Shown one piece after another: positions 14,769 through 24,337 of a stretch of DNA of 64,000 nucleotides. Both the position numbers and the translations under genes were made by a program. The stretch is from Candidatus Gallimonas merdae (GTDB taxonomy: Bacteria; Bacillota; Clostridia; Christensenellales; Borkfalkiaceae): assembly GCA_904419525.1 (NCBI GenBank), contig CAJFRT010000005.1, forward strand, positions 1-64,000, read 5' to 3'. Below the pieces are notes generated by a model. It was not told where the DNA came from and did no database searches. It worked only from the letters and a program-made list of their open reading frames with translations. Every line of letters begins with the position of its first letter. The first letter of the stretch is position 1.

Positions 14769-14796
14769 AAAATGCGTCGCTTTGCGGCGCATTTTT
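14769..14796 (+). terminator. Strong terminator after the 58-codon gene
   Basis: AAAATGCGTCGC-TTT-GCGGCGCATTTT forms 12 bp with one G-U pair, followed by T. Confidence 0.85.
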
Positions 14797-14823
14797 CATG
14801 CAGTCGGGACATACCATACCTGT

Positions 14824-17457
14824 ATGGAACAGTACGGCAGAAGCAAACAAGAGGTTCTGGAGCTTACAAAGAGCGGCGAAGGCGGGCTTACTTCCGCGGA
14901 GGCGGAAAAACGGCTTGCGCAAAACGGGCGGAATGTGCTGCAGGAGGGGAAGAAGCGGAGCAAACTCCTGCTCTTTTTGGCGCAGTTTGCTGACCTCATG
15001 ACCATCATTCTCATCCTTGCCGCGGCGCTCTCCGCCGTGCTTGCCTTCGTAACGGGCGACAGGACGGAACTTGCCGATACGGGCATTCTCCTATTTGTCA
15101 TTCTTCTGAATGCCGTTGTCGGCTTTTTGCAGCAATACCGCGCGGACGCGGCCATCGAAAAACTCAAAAAGCTCTCCGCGTGCGAGGCGAAAGCCGTACG
15201 CGACGGCAAGGTGGTAAAGCTGGACGCCGAAACGCTCGTGGTGGGCGACGTCATCGAGCTGGAAGAGGGCGACCGGATCCCCGCGGACTGCCGCATTCTG
15301 CATGCGGAAAATTTTCGCTGCGACGAATCGTCGCTGACGGGAGAGAGCAGACCCGCCAAAAAATACGACTGCGTCGTCACGCGTTCCGCACTCGCCGTGC
15401 GCGCGAATACGGCGCATTTCGGCACGTTCTGCGTCAAGGGCCGGGCGCGGTGCGTCGTCACCGCCTGCGGTATGGACACCGAAATGGGCAAGATCGCCCG
15501 CCTTCTGCACAAGAGCAAGCCTGCTCCCGCGCCCCTCGACAAGACGGTCGCAAAGCTCGGAAAGGTGATCACCGTCACGGTGCTCTGCGTGGCGCTCGTG
15601 CTGTTTGCGGGTTCGCTGATCGCCGGAAGGGTGAGCTTTCTGGAGAGCGTGATGAGCGCGGTCGCCGTGGCCGTCGCCGCCATTCCGGAGGGCATGGGCG
15701 CGGTCGTCACCGTGATCCTGGCGCTCGGCGTGCAGCGCATGGCCTCCTCGCGCGCCGTCATGCGCCGTCTCGGCGCGGTGGAAAGTCTGGGCGGGTGCAG
15801 CGTGATCTGTTCGGACAAGACGGGCACCCTCACCGAAAACAGAATGACGGTGGAGGCGATCTGCACCGATTTTGCCGAACCCATGTCCGCGGAAGAGCGC
15901 TATACGGGCACCATGTCCGAAAGGGAGCTGCTGCGGTGTATGCGCATCTGCCACACGGTCAAGGGCGGCGCGGGCGCATACGTGGGGGATCCGACGGAGG
16001 TCGCGCTCGTGGAGTATGCCGACCGCATCGGCTTTTCCTGTGACTTTGAACAGCTGGGCGGCGTTCCCTTTTCTTCCGAGCGGAAGATGATGAGCGTCTT
16101 TGCACGCACGCAGGAGGGGCGCCGGCTGTACGTCAAGGGCGGCGCCGACGTGCTGCTTGCAAAATGTACGCGGATCCTGACCGACGCGGGGGAGCGCACC
16201 ATCACGGAGGCCGACCGCGCAAAGGTCCGCGCGCGCGTGTCGGCCTATGCCGGGCGCGCCATGCGCGTGCTCGGATTTGCCTGCGGGGACTCCGAGCGGG
16301 AAGAAGGGCTTGTGTTCGTGGGGCTTGCGGCCATGCTCGACCCGCCCAAGCAGGGCGTGAAAGAGGCGGTCGCCGCCTGCCGCCGCGCGGGCGTCAGAAC
16401 GGTGATGATCACGGGGGACGCACCCGAAACGGCGCTCGCCATCGCTGCGCGGCTCGGCATCGCCAAACATCTTTCGCAGGTCGTGACGGGCGAGGAACTC
16501 GACGCCATGGGGGAAGAGGAGCTCTCCCGCCGCGCCGCAAAGTATGCCGTGTATGCGCGGGTCTCCCCCGGCCATAAACAGCAGATCGTGCGCGCCCTGC
16601 AGCGCGCGGGCGAGGTCGTCGCCATGACGGGGGACGGTGTCAACGATGCGCCGGCGCTCAAATCCGCCGACGTGGGCGTGGCGATGGGCTCGGGGACGGA
16701 CGTCACCAAAAACGCCGCCGACGTAGTGCTCACCGACGACGATTTTTCCACCATGGTGCGCGCGGTGGAGGAGGGGCGCAACGTCTTTTTCAACATCAAA
16801 AAGACGATCTCCTTTTTCCTGTCCACCAACTTTGCCGAGGTGCTCTCGGTGTTCATCGTCACGCTCTTTCTTTGGCGGTATGACTTCCTCACGTCCACGC
16901 AGCTGCTCTGGGTCAATCTGATCACCGATTCCCTGCCCGTTCTCGCGCTCGGCATGGAACGCACGGAGGGCGCCATGGACCGTCCGCCCGTCTCCGACAA
17001 GGAGATCTTCTCCCCGCGTGCGATCTGCTCCATGCTGTTTTTCGGGGTGATGCTCGCTTCGGTCGTCATTGCGCTCTTCTGCGCCTTCCTGCATTTTTAC
17101 GGGAACGGCGTTGCGACGACGGCGGCGTTTCTGACGCTCTCCCTGTCCGAGCTCCTGCACGTGTTCAACGTGCGCGCCGAGGGAACGCGAAAAAAACTGC
17201 GCGACTGGTTCTCCAATCGCGCGCTGCTCGTCACCGTGGCGGTGGGCGTCGTCCTCAACGTCATGCTCGTTCTGTCGCCCGCCCTGTGCACCGCGTTCCG
17301 CCTGACGCCCCTCACGGGCGTGCAGTGGCTGTGGGTCGCGCTGTGTTCGCTCTTTGTCTTTCCGCTCGGAGCGGGCTACCGCGTGCTCATGCGCCGCCTC
17401 TCGCGTATGCGGCTCAATAGGCGCAGAACGTATATTCCCGTGCGCGGAAACGGCTGA
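14824..17457 (+). CDS. P-type Ca2+-transporting ATPase (type II)
   Basis: 877 aa from ATG 14824. Domain order is typical: cation-ATPase N-terminus (~1-60), first membrane pair, actuator loop with SLTGES, M4 (AVAAIPEGMGAVVTVI), phosphorylation motif CSDKTGTLTENRM, nucleotide domain with KGGAD, hinge MTGDGVNDAPALKSADVGVA, and C-terminal membrane helices. It would export Ca2+ (or a similar cation) using ATP. The upstream part of the ORF overlaps the terminator and is not coding. No Shine-Dalgarno is visible before 14824; the gene may be leaderless. The last 44 nt overlap the convergent deacetylase gene. Confidence 0.9.
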   Translation: MEQYGRSKQEVLELTKSGEGGLTSAEAEKRLAQNGRNVLQEGKKRSKLLLFLAQFADLMTIILILAAALSAVLAFVTGDRTELADTGILLFVILLNAVVGFLQQYRADAAIEKLKKLSACEAKAVRDGKVVKLDAETLVVGDVIELEEGDRIPADCRILHAENFRCDESSLTGESRPAKKYDCVVTRSALAVRANTAHFGTFCVKGRARCVVTACGMDTEMGKIARLLHKSKPAPAPLDKTVAKLGKVITVTVLCVALVLFAGSLIAGRVSFLESVMSAVAVAVAAIPEGMGAVVTVILALGVQRMASSRAVMRRLGAVESLGGCSVICSDKTGTLTENRMTVEAICTDFAEPMSAEERYTGTMSERELLRCMRICHTVKGGAGAYVGDPTEVALVEYADRIGFSCDFEQLGGVPFSSERKMMSVFARTQEGRRLYVKGGADVLLAKCTRILTDAGERTITEADRAKVRARVSAYAGRAMRVLGFACGDSEREEGLVFVGLAAMLDPPKQGVKEAVAACRRAGVRTVMITGDAPETALAIAARLGIAKHLSQVVTGEELDAMGEEELSRRAAKYAVYARVSPGHKQQIVRALQRAGEVVAMTGDGVNDAPALKSADVGVAMGSGTDVTKNAADVVLTDDDFSTMVRAVEEGRNVFFNIKKTISFFLSTNFAEVLSVFIVTLFLWRYDFLTSTQLLWVNLITDSLPVLALGMERTEGAMDRPPVSDKEIFSPRAICSMLFFGVMLASVVIALFCAFLHFYGNGVATTAAFLTLSLSELLHVFNVRAEGTRKKLRDWFSNRALLVTVAVGVVLNVMLVLSPALCTAFRLTPLTGVQWLWVALCSLFVFPLGAGYRVLMRRLSRMRLNRRRTYIPVRGNG

Positions 17458-18100
17458 TGATGTCGGGCAGCGCCTCGGCGGTCGCCCTGTGCGGGGCGCT
17501 GTCGTGCAGCAGCAGAACGACGGTGTTCTTGTTGCCCGCCGTGCGCATGCTCTCCTCGGTCAGCGTCGCGGCAGAAGCGTTCCTGATCTCCTCGTCGCCG
17601 CACACCGCGTTCCAGCGCACGACCCTGTAACCGAGGCGTTCCAGCATCTTTGTCTGCCGTTCGCGGGCGGACGTCCCTCCGCCCGGAAAGCGGTAGACGT
17701 GCGGCACGACGCCCGTCACGCGGCGGATCAGCGTGGCGCATTCGTTCACGTCGGCAAGGAGCGCTTCGTCCGAGGCGTAGATATCCGAATAATTATGGGT
17801 GGCGGAATGCACGCCCACGGTGTGCCCCTCGCGCACGATGCGCCGGAGCGTCTCTTCCCGCCCGTGCGCGCGGTTGCTCACGATAAAGAACGTCGCTTTG
17901 ATCCCTTCTTCTTTCAGCGTGTCCAGGATCGCGTTTGTGACGACGGTGCTCGGGCCGTCGTCGAATGTGAGATAGACGCGTTTTTCTTCCTCCGCAAATG
18001 TGAACGCCGTCTCCGCAAGAACGGCGCGCGCGCCCAGGTGGGCTGCGAGCACCAGCAGGGCGGCGAGAAATACGACGAGCGGAACGTATTTTTTCTGCAT
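17414..18100 (-). CDS. Polysaccharide deacetylase (CE4), membrane-anchored
   Basis: 228 aa. An uncleaved signal or anchor segment (residues ~5-30) is followed by a NodB-type domain: TFDDGPS with the catalytic base and metal Asp, metal His pair in HSATHNY, RFPGGG, and a late LLLHDS. The family removes acetyl groups from cell-wall or capsular sugars; the PdaA-like peptidoglycan group is a reasonable guess. It is convergent with the ATPase gene, with 44 nt of 3' overlap, and divergent from galM with ~100 nt between starts. Confidence 0.88.
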   Translation of the reverse strand: MQKKYVPLVVFLAALLVLAAHLGARAVLAETAFTFAEEEKRVYLTFDDGPSTVVTNAILDTLKEEGIKATFFIVSNRAHGREETLRRIVREGHTVGVHSATHNYSDIYASDEALLADVNECATLIRRVTGVVPHVYRFPGGGTSARERQTKMLERLGYRVVRWNAVCGDEEIRNASAATLTEESMRTAGNKNTVVLLLHDSAPHRATAEALPDIISRFRAREYTFCAY

Positions 18101-18131
18101 ATTTTGAGCTTGGGTAATTTTTACAAAAATA

Positions 18132-18160
18132 TTTACTTTTTCCCTCGCACGTGTTATAAT
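18132..18160 (+). promoter_or_regulatory. Promoter of galM
   Basis: TTTACT, 17 nt, TATAAT; a normal leader with GCAGGAGG precedes the ATG. Confidence 0.8.
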
Positions 18161-18201
18161 AGTCGGGAATAAGGGCGTTTGCGCGCCGCAGGAGGGATTT
18201 T

Positions 18202-19242
18202 ATGATCAGTACCAGGATCTTCGGAAAAACAAAGGACGGGAAAGAGGTGCTTGCCTTTGACTTTACGGACAAGAATTGCAGGGCGACCGTCCTGAATTAC
18301 GGCGGGATCATTCAGAGCATCGTCGTTCCCGACAAAAACGGGACGCCGACGGACGTCATTCTCGGCTACAACGACATGGCGGGATATGAGAACAACGGCG
18401 GATATCTCGGCGCGCTCATCGGACGGTTTGGCAACCGCATCGGCGAGGGACATCTCACGATCGACGGCACGACCTATCAGCTTTACTGCAACGACCGCGG
18501 CAACCACCTGCACGGCGGAAAGAACGGCTTCAACAAAAAGATCTGGAAGCACGAAGTGGTGGGGGACGAGCTCCGCCTCTCCATTCTTTCGCCCGACGGT
18601 GAGGAAAATTATCCCGGAAATCTCTCCGTGCGCGTCACCTATATCTTTGAAAACGGCGAAATGCGCATTCACTATTCCGCAACGACCGATCGGAAGACGG
18701 CGGTCAATCTGACCAATCACGCCTACTTCAATCTCAACGGCGAAGGGGACGGCAGCATTCTCGACAATGTGCTCTGGATCGACTGCGATGAGATCACGCC
18801 CACCAATCCGACCATGATCCCCGTCGGCGGCTACAAAAAGGTCGCGGGCACGCCGTTCGATTTCAACACGCCCAAGCCCATCGGCCGCGACATCGGCGCG
18901 GACGACGTCGATCTGAAACAGGGCGGCGGATATGACCATTGCCACGTTCTCAAAAACAAGTGCGGCGTATATGCCAGATATGCCGTTGTGGAAAGCCCCA
19001 AGACGGGCATTCGCATGACCTGCCGCACCGATATGCCTGCCGTGCAGTTCTATGCGGGCAACGGGCTGAACCAGCAGGGCAAGACGATCTTTTACGGCAA
19101 CCGCGCGGGCTTCTGCCTGGAAACGCAGGCGATCCCCAACAACGTGAACGTCCCCGAATACGCCGCCCGCGGCAGTTCCATTCTCGCCCCCGGCGAAGAT
19201 TACGAGTTCACCGCTTCCTACCAGTTCGACATCGCAGAATAA
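18202..19242 (+). CDS. galM: Aldose 1-epimerase (mutarotase)
   Basis: 346 aa, the usual length. It interconverts alpha and beta forms of hexoses such as galactose and glucose. NRIGEGHL (~77) and NHLHGGKNGFNKKIW (~99-113) form the sugar-binding N-terminal part; the catalytic His is in NLTNHAYFNL (~172-181), and the catalytic Glu is probably in the CLETQAIPN block (~310). It is a single-gene unit with its own promoter and two terminators downstream. No other Leloir-pathway gene is in the window. Confidence 0.93.
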   Translation: MISTRIFGKTKDGKEVLAFDFTDKNCRATVLNYGGIIQSIVVPDKNGTPTDVILGYNDMAGYENNGGYLGALIGRFGNRIGEGHLTIDGTTYQLYCNDRGNHLHGGKNGFNKKIWKHEVVGDELRLSILSPDGEENYPGNLSVRVTYIFENGEMRIHYSATTDRKTAVNLTNHAYFNLNGEGDGSILDNVLWIDCDEITPTNPTMIPVGGYKKVAGTPFDFNTPKPIGRDIGADDVDLKQGGGYDHCHVLKNKCGVYARYAVVESPKTGIRMTCRTDMPAVQFYAGNGLNQQGKTIFYGNRAGFCLETQAIPNNVNVPEYAARGSSILAPGEDYEFTASYQFDIAE

Positions 19243-19259
19243 ACGATATACACAAACAG

Positions 19260-19286
19260 TTTCCCGCGCAAAGCGGGAAATTCTTT
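19260..19286 (+). terminator. First terminator after galM
   Basis: TTTCCCGC-GCAAA-GCGGGAAA then TTCTTT; 8 bp stem. Confidence 0.7.
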
Positions 19287-19343
19287 GCAAAGATCTATCC
19301 GTTCCTGCGCTGACAAGAGACCTCAAAAAAGTTTCCGGACGAG

Positions 19344-19379
19344 AGAGCCGCTCCTGACGGGGCGGCTCTTGCTGTTTTT
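19344..19379 (+). terminator. Second terminator between galM and grpE
   Basis: AGAGCCGCTCC-TGAC-GGGGCGGCTCT gives 11 bp (one T-G), followed by TGCTGTTTTT. Confidence 0.75.
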
Positions 19380-19474
19380 CAAAAAATTTTTTCGGAAGAA
19401 AATTCGGAAATGGTGTTTAATTTCTGCCGAATTGTTTTATATGAAAGGTGACCAAAAAAAGCGAAGGTAACGAC

Positions 19475-20050
19475 GTGAACGAGAAAAAGACAAAGAAGAA
19501 AGAGGAAGCCGAAGTGCAGGAGCCCGCGGCGGAGGCGGTTCCCGAAGAACAGCCCGCAGCGCCCGCTTCCGGAGAGAACGTTCCCGCGGAGCCGACGGCA
19601 GAACAGCTGCAGGCCGATCTTACAAGGGCGCTCGCCGATGCGGAGGATTTCAAGCGCAAGTGGTATTCCGTCAGCGCGGAGTATGAGAACTACCGCAAGC
19701 GCACGGCGGCGACCCGCTCGCAGGCGTACACGGAGGGGCGGAGCGATGTGATCGTCAAACTCTTCCCCATTGCCGACAGCCTGGAGCGCGCCCTGTCTGC
19801 CTGTGCGGACGAGGGGACAAAGAAGGGCATCGGAATGGTGCTCAAGAACTTTGAAAAGCTCCTCGAAGGCGAGCACGTCACGCCGATCGCGCCTGTGGGG
19901 GAACCTTTTGACGCAAACCGCTGCGAAGCGATCCTTGCGGTCGACGCCAAGGAGGGCGAAGAGAGCGGGATCATCAAAGAGGTGTACGCCAAGGGGTACG
20001 AACAGAACGGCAAAGTCCTGCGGTTCGCACAGGTGCTGGTCACAAAATAA
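19475..20050 (+). CDS. grpE: GrpE, nucleotide exchange factor for DnaK
   Basis: 191 aa from GTG 19475 (alternative GTG at 19448, nine codons earlier). The later start was chosen because GAAGG sits 6 nt upstream of it. The acidic, disordered N-terminal ~50 residues are followed by the long dimerising helix (DLTRALADAEDFKRKWYSVS) and the C-terminal beta domain ending in GKVLRFAQVLV. It releases ADP from DnaK. A short ORF (MKGDQKKRR) lies just upstream. No hrcA precedes it and no CIRCE repeat is visible, so control of this heat-shock cluster is unclear. Confidence 0.92.
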   Translation: MNEKKTKKKEEAEVQEPAAEAVPEEQPAAPASGENVPAEPTAEQLQADLTRALADAEDFKRKWYSVSAEYENYRKRTAATRSQAYTEGRSDVIVKLFPIADSLERALSACADEGTKKGIGMVLKNFEKLLEGEHVTPIAPVGEPFDANRCEAILAVDAKEGEESGIIKEVYAKGYEQNGKVLRFAQVLVTK

Positions 20051-20109
20051 TCGCCCGGAAGACCGGGAAAAACAGAAATCATCAGGGAATATAGAAGGAG
20101 AAATAGATT

Positions 20110-21909
20110 ATGGCAAAGGTAATCGGTATCGATCTCGGTACGACAAACAGCTGCGTGGCGGTCATGGAGGGCGGCGAGCCCGTTGTCATCCCCAACGCAG
20201 AGGGTTCGCGCACGACGCCTTCCGTCGTCGCGTTCCAGAAGGACGGCACACGTGTCGTCGGACAGGTCGCAAAGAACCAGGCGGTCGCCAACCCCGACAA
20301 GACGGTCATTTCCATCAAGCGGAAGATGGGTTCGGACTATAAAGTGAAGATCGACGACAAGGCGTATTCGCCGCAGGAAATTTCCGCAATGATCCTCTCC
20401 AAGCTCAAGGCGGACGCGGAGGCGTACCTCGGCAGCAAGGTGACGGACGCCGTCATCACCTGCCCCGCATACTTCACCGACGCACAGCGTCAGGCGACCA
20501 AGGACGCGGGCAAGATCGCGGGCCTCAACGTGCTGCGTATCATCAACGAGCCCACGGCGGCGGCGCTCTCCTACGGCCTTGACAAGGAAAAGGAAAACAG
20601 CAAGGTCATGATCTATGACCTCGGCGGCGGCACGTTCGATGTCTCCATTCTGGAGATCTCGGACGGCGTGTTCGAGGTGCTCGCCACCAACGGCAACAAT
20701 ATGCTCGGCGGCGATGACTTCGATAAAAAGCTCATGGACTACATGGCGGAAGAGTTCAAAAAGGCGCACGGCGTCGACCTGACCAAGGACAAGATGGCCA
20801 TGCAGCGTCTGAAAGAGGCGGCGGAAAAAGCCAAGATCGAACTTTCCGGCACGATGTCCACCACCGTTTCGCTTCCGTTCATTTCCATGACGGACGCGGG
20901 CCCTGTGCACCTTGACATGGAGATCACCCGCCAGAAGTTTGAGGCGCTCATCTCCGATCTCGTCGAAAAGACTGCGGAACCCATGCGCCTTGCGATGAAG
21001 GACGCGGGCCTTTCCTACAACGACATCGACAAGGTCATTCTTGTCGGCGGGTCGACACGTGTCCCCTGCGTCGTTCAGAAGGTCAAACAGCTCACGGGCA
21101 AGGAGCCCTTCAAGGGCATCAACCCCGACGAATGCGTCGCGATCGGCGCGGCCATTCAGGGCGGCGTTCTGACGGGCGAAGTCAAGGACGTGCTTCTTCT
21201 GGACGTCATGCCGCTTTCGCTGGGCATCGAGACGCTGGGCGGCGTGTTCACGCGGCTCATCGACAGAAATACGACGATCCCCGTCAAAAAGAGCCAGGTG
21301 TTCTCCACGGCGGCGGACAATCAGACGAGCGTCGAGATCCATATCCTGCAGGGCGAGCGTGAGTTCTGCCGCGACAACAAGACGATGGGCAGATTCATGC
21401 TGACGGGCATCGCGCCCGCTCCCCGCGGCGTGCCGCAGATCGAGGTCACGTTCGATGTGGACGCCAACGGCATCGTGCACGTTGAGGCAAAGGACCTTGG
21501 CACGGGCAAGTCGACGGATATCACCATCACCTCTTCGACCAACCTCTCCGAGGACGAGATCAACAAGGCGGTCAAGGAAGCGGAGCAGTATGCCGAGGAG
21601 GACAAAAAGCGCAAGTCCAAGGTGGAGGCGCGCAACAAGCTGGACGGCCTCATTTTCTCCGTCGAACAGACGATGAAAGAGGGCGGCGACAAGTTCACCG
21701 AAGAGGAGAAGAACGAGCTCAATGCCGCCGTCGAAGAGGCAAAGAAAGAGCTTGACGCGGACGATGAAGAGAAGTTCAACGCGGCGTTCGAGACGCTCTC
21801 TTCCAAGGTGCAGCCCATCTTCCAGAAGATGTATCAGCAGGCGGCCGGCGATGCGCAGAACGCGCAGGGCGGCGCAGACAGCGGCGACACCGAATTCCAC
21901 CAGCAGTAA
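20110..21909 (+). CDS. dnaK: DnaK, Hsp70 chaperone
   Basis: 599 aa. The ATPase domain begins [18 protein letters not shown] and continues through [26 protein letters not shown] and [10 protein letters not shown]. The linker [16 protein letters not shown] leads into the substrate-binding domain, then a helical lid and a Gln/Gly-rich tail. It binds exposed hydrophobic peptides in the cytosol, working with GrpE and DnaJ, which flank it. A terminator between dnaK and dnaJ suggests dnaJ is made at a lower level. Confidence 0.97.
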   Translation: MAKVIGIDLGTTNSCVAVMEGGEPVVIPNAEGSRTTPSVVAFQKDGTRVVGQVAKNQAVANPDKTVISIKRKMGSDYKVKIDDKAYSPQEISAMILSKLKADAEAYLGSKVTDAVITCPAYFTDAQRQATKDAGKIAGLNVLRIINEPTAAALSYGLDKEKENSKVMIYDLGGGTFDVSILEISDGVFEVLATNGNNMLGGDDFDKKLMDYMAEEFKKAHGVDLTKDKMAMQRLKEAAEKAKIELSGTMSTTVSLPFISMTDAGPVHLDMEITRQKFEALISDLVEKTAEPMRLAMKDAGLSYNDIDKVILVGGSTRVPCVVQKVKQLTGKEPFKGINPDECVAIGAAIQGGVLTGEVKDVLLLDVMPLSLGIETLGGVFTRLIDRNTTIPVKKSQVFSTAADNQTSVEIHILQGEREFCRDNKTMGRFMLTGIAPAPRGVPQIEVTFDVDANGIVHVEAKDLGTGKSTDITITSSTNLSEDEINKAVKEAEQYAEEDKKRKSKVEARNKLDGLIFSVEQTMKEGGDKFTEEEKNELNAAVEEAKKELDADDEEKFNAAFETLSSKVQPIFQKMYQQAAGDAQNAQGGADSGDTEFHQQ

Positions 21910-21953
21910 AAGGTTCACACGCCGCTTTGGACGGGAAGGCGGAATACGGACGG

Positions 21954-21993
21954 AAAAAGCGCAAGCGGCGGGTTTCCCGCCCCGCGCTTTTTT
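21954..21993 (+). terminator. Terminator between dnaK and dnaJ
   Basis: AAAAAGCGC and GCGCTTTTTT arms enclose GGCGGG-TTT-CCCGCC. Some read-through would be needed for dnaJ unless it has its own promoter. Confidence 0.7.
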
Positions 21994-22046
21994 CGGCGTA
22001 TTGAAGGGGCGCGCCGCACCGGCGTTCCCGCAATCAAGGTAACGTT

Positions 22047-23180
<1,134 letters not shown>

Positions 23181-23190
23181 CAAGGCAATG

Positions 23191-23219
23191 AAAAACTCCG
23201 GGCATGGCCCGGAGTTTTT
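23191..23219. terminator. Bidirectional terminator for dnaJ and the lipoprotein gene
   Basis: AAAAACTCCGGGC-ATG-GCCCGGAGTTTTT, 13 bp perfect stem with A and T runs on both sides. Confidence 0.9.
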
Positions 23220-23223
23220 GTTT

Positions 23224-24189
23224 TCAGAAGACGGCGCTTACAAGGGTATAGCGCAGCGTGCCCAGGGAGTACAGAACGGGGACTTCCATTCTGAGGAGCA
23301 CGCTCCGGTAGAGGTTGTCGTTGGCGCTCGTCACGCCCGCGTAGGTATACGTCTGCGGCTGGCCGGGATTGGACCCGCTGTACCCGAGGGAGAACGTGTA
23401 TGTCGTGATCTCGCGCTCCGCCGATTCGCCGTTGAGGGTAAACGTCAGGCGTTCCGAAGCGGAAGCGGGCGCTTCAGACATGGTCACGGTCTCTACGGCG
23501 CGCTTGACGGGGTTGATCGAGCGGAAAGCGGACGTCGACGACATATTTACGCCGCGCATGGCAAAGATGATCTCTTCGTTGTCGAGATAGGTGCCGCTGC
23601 CCGTCAGTTCCACGGAGTCCGTAATGGTTTCGATGTTCTCCGGCTGGGTATATTCGACCGTGATGTCCGCGTTGGCACACGATGCGTCGTAAACGGTCGT
23701 ATAGGTGTACTCATAGGCGCCGTATGCGCTTTCCAGCGAAGAGGGGGACGCGGAGACGGGCGAATGCGTCAGCACGTATTTTTCGCTGCGCACGGGCTGC
23801 AGCGAGCGGTCGACGCTGCGGAAGTACACGTCGGAGATGACGGAGTCGGTGAAACTTTCCGTCTCTTCGTTCACCGTGAAAGTCACGGGAATGGAGAGCT
23901 CGGCGTGCAGATGGTAGCACAGTTCCGAACTTCCGTCGGCAAGTCCGGTGGTCTCCGTCGTCAGATGCATGGTATAGGTCCCGTCGCCATAGGAGAGGAA
24001 GGTGTTTTCTGCCGCCGCTTCAAAGGAGACGGCATAGGAAAGCGTCTCGTTTGTATCCGGCTGGATCGTGCTGTCCACCTGCGCATACCAGTTGGCCGAG
24101 AGAGCAAGGCTGCTCATTCCGCCCGAGCACGCCGTCAGCGCGAGAAAGGGCGCCGCAAGTGCAAGGCAGGCAAGATTTCTTTTTTTCAT
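23224..24189 (-). CDS. Lipoprotein of unknown function
   Basis: 321 aa from 24189; the longer ORF start is rejected because the signal peptide (MKKRNLACLALAAPFLALTA) and a GGAGC site define this one. The lipobox is LTAC. The mature part is Ser/Thr/Glu-rich and dominated by predicted beta strands with alternating polar and hydrophobic residues, suggesting a surface-exposed beta sandwich. No enzymatic motif is visible. It is convergent with dnaJ and divergent from addB. Confidence 0.65.
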   Translation of the reverse strand: MKKRNLACLALAAPFLALTACSGGMSSLALSANWYAQVDSTIQPDTNETLSYAVSFEAAAENTFLSYGDGTYTMHLTTETTGLADGSSELCYHLHAELSIPVTFTVNEETESFTDSVISDVYFRSVDRSLQPVRSEKYVLTHSPVSASPSSLESAYGAYEYTYTTVYDASCANADITVEYTQPENIETITDSVELTGSGTYLDNEEIIFAMRGVNMSSTSAFRSINPVKRAVETVTMSEAPASASERLTFTLNGESAEREITTYTFSLGYSGSNPGQPQTYTYAGVTSANDNLYRSVLLRMEVPVLYSLGTLRYTLVSAVF

Positions 24190-24230
24190 GATAAGCTCCG
24201 TAGAGAATAAGAGAATACTTTGTCCCTTAC

Positions 24231-24259
24231 AGTATAGCATATTTTTTTTCGTTTGTAAA
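24231..24259 (-). promoter_or_regulatory. Promoter of the lipoprotein gene
   Basis: On the minus strand TTTACA, 17 nt, TATACT. A plus-strand TATAAT at 24303-24308 probably serves addB, but its -35 is weak. Confidence 0.7.
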
Positions 24260-24337
24260 AAATAATCGCCGAAATTAGGGGAAATTTTCATGAAAAGTAT
24301 GCTATAATAGAAAAAATTCTTTCGGGGAGGTTTTGCC

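Noticed and set aside
15091-17160. 689 aa minus-strand ORF opposite the P-type ATPase
   Set aside because: Shadow; His/Arg-rich with no domain, and the ATPase motifs on the plus strand are unambiguous.
19380-19475. CIRCE element before grpE
   Set aside because: No TTAGCACTC-N9-GAGTGCTAA-like repeat found by eye.
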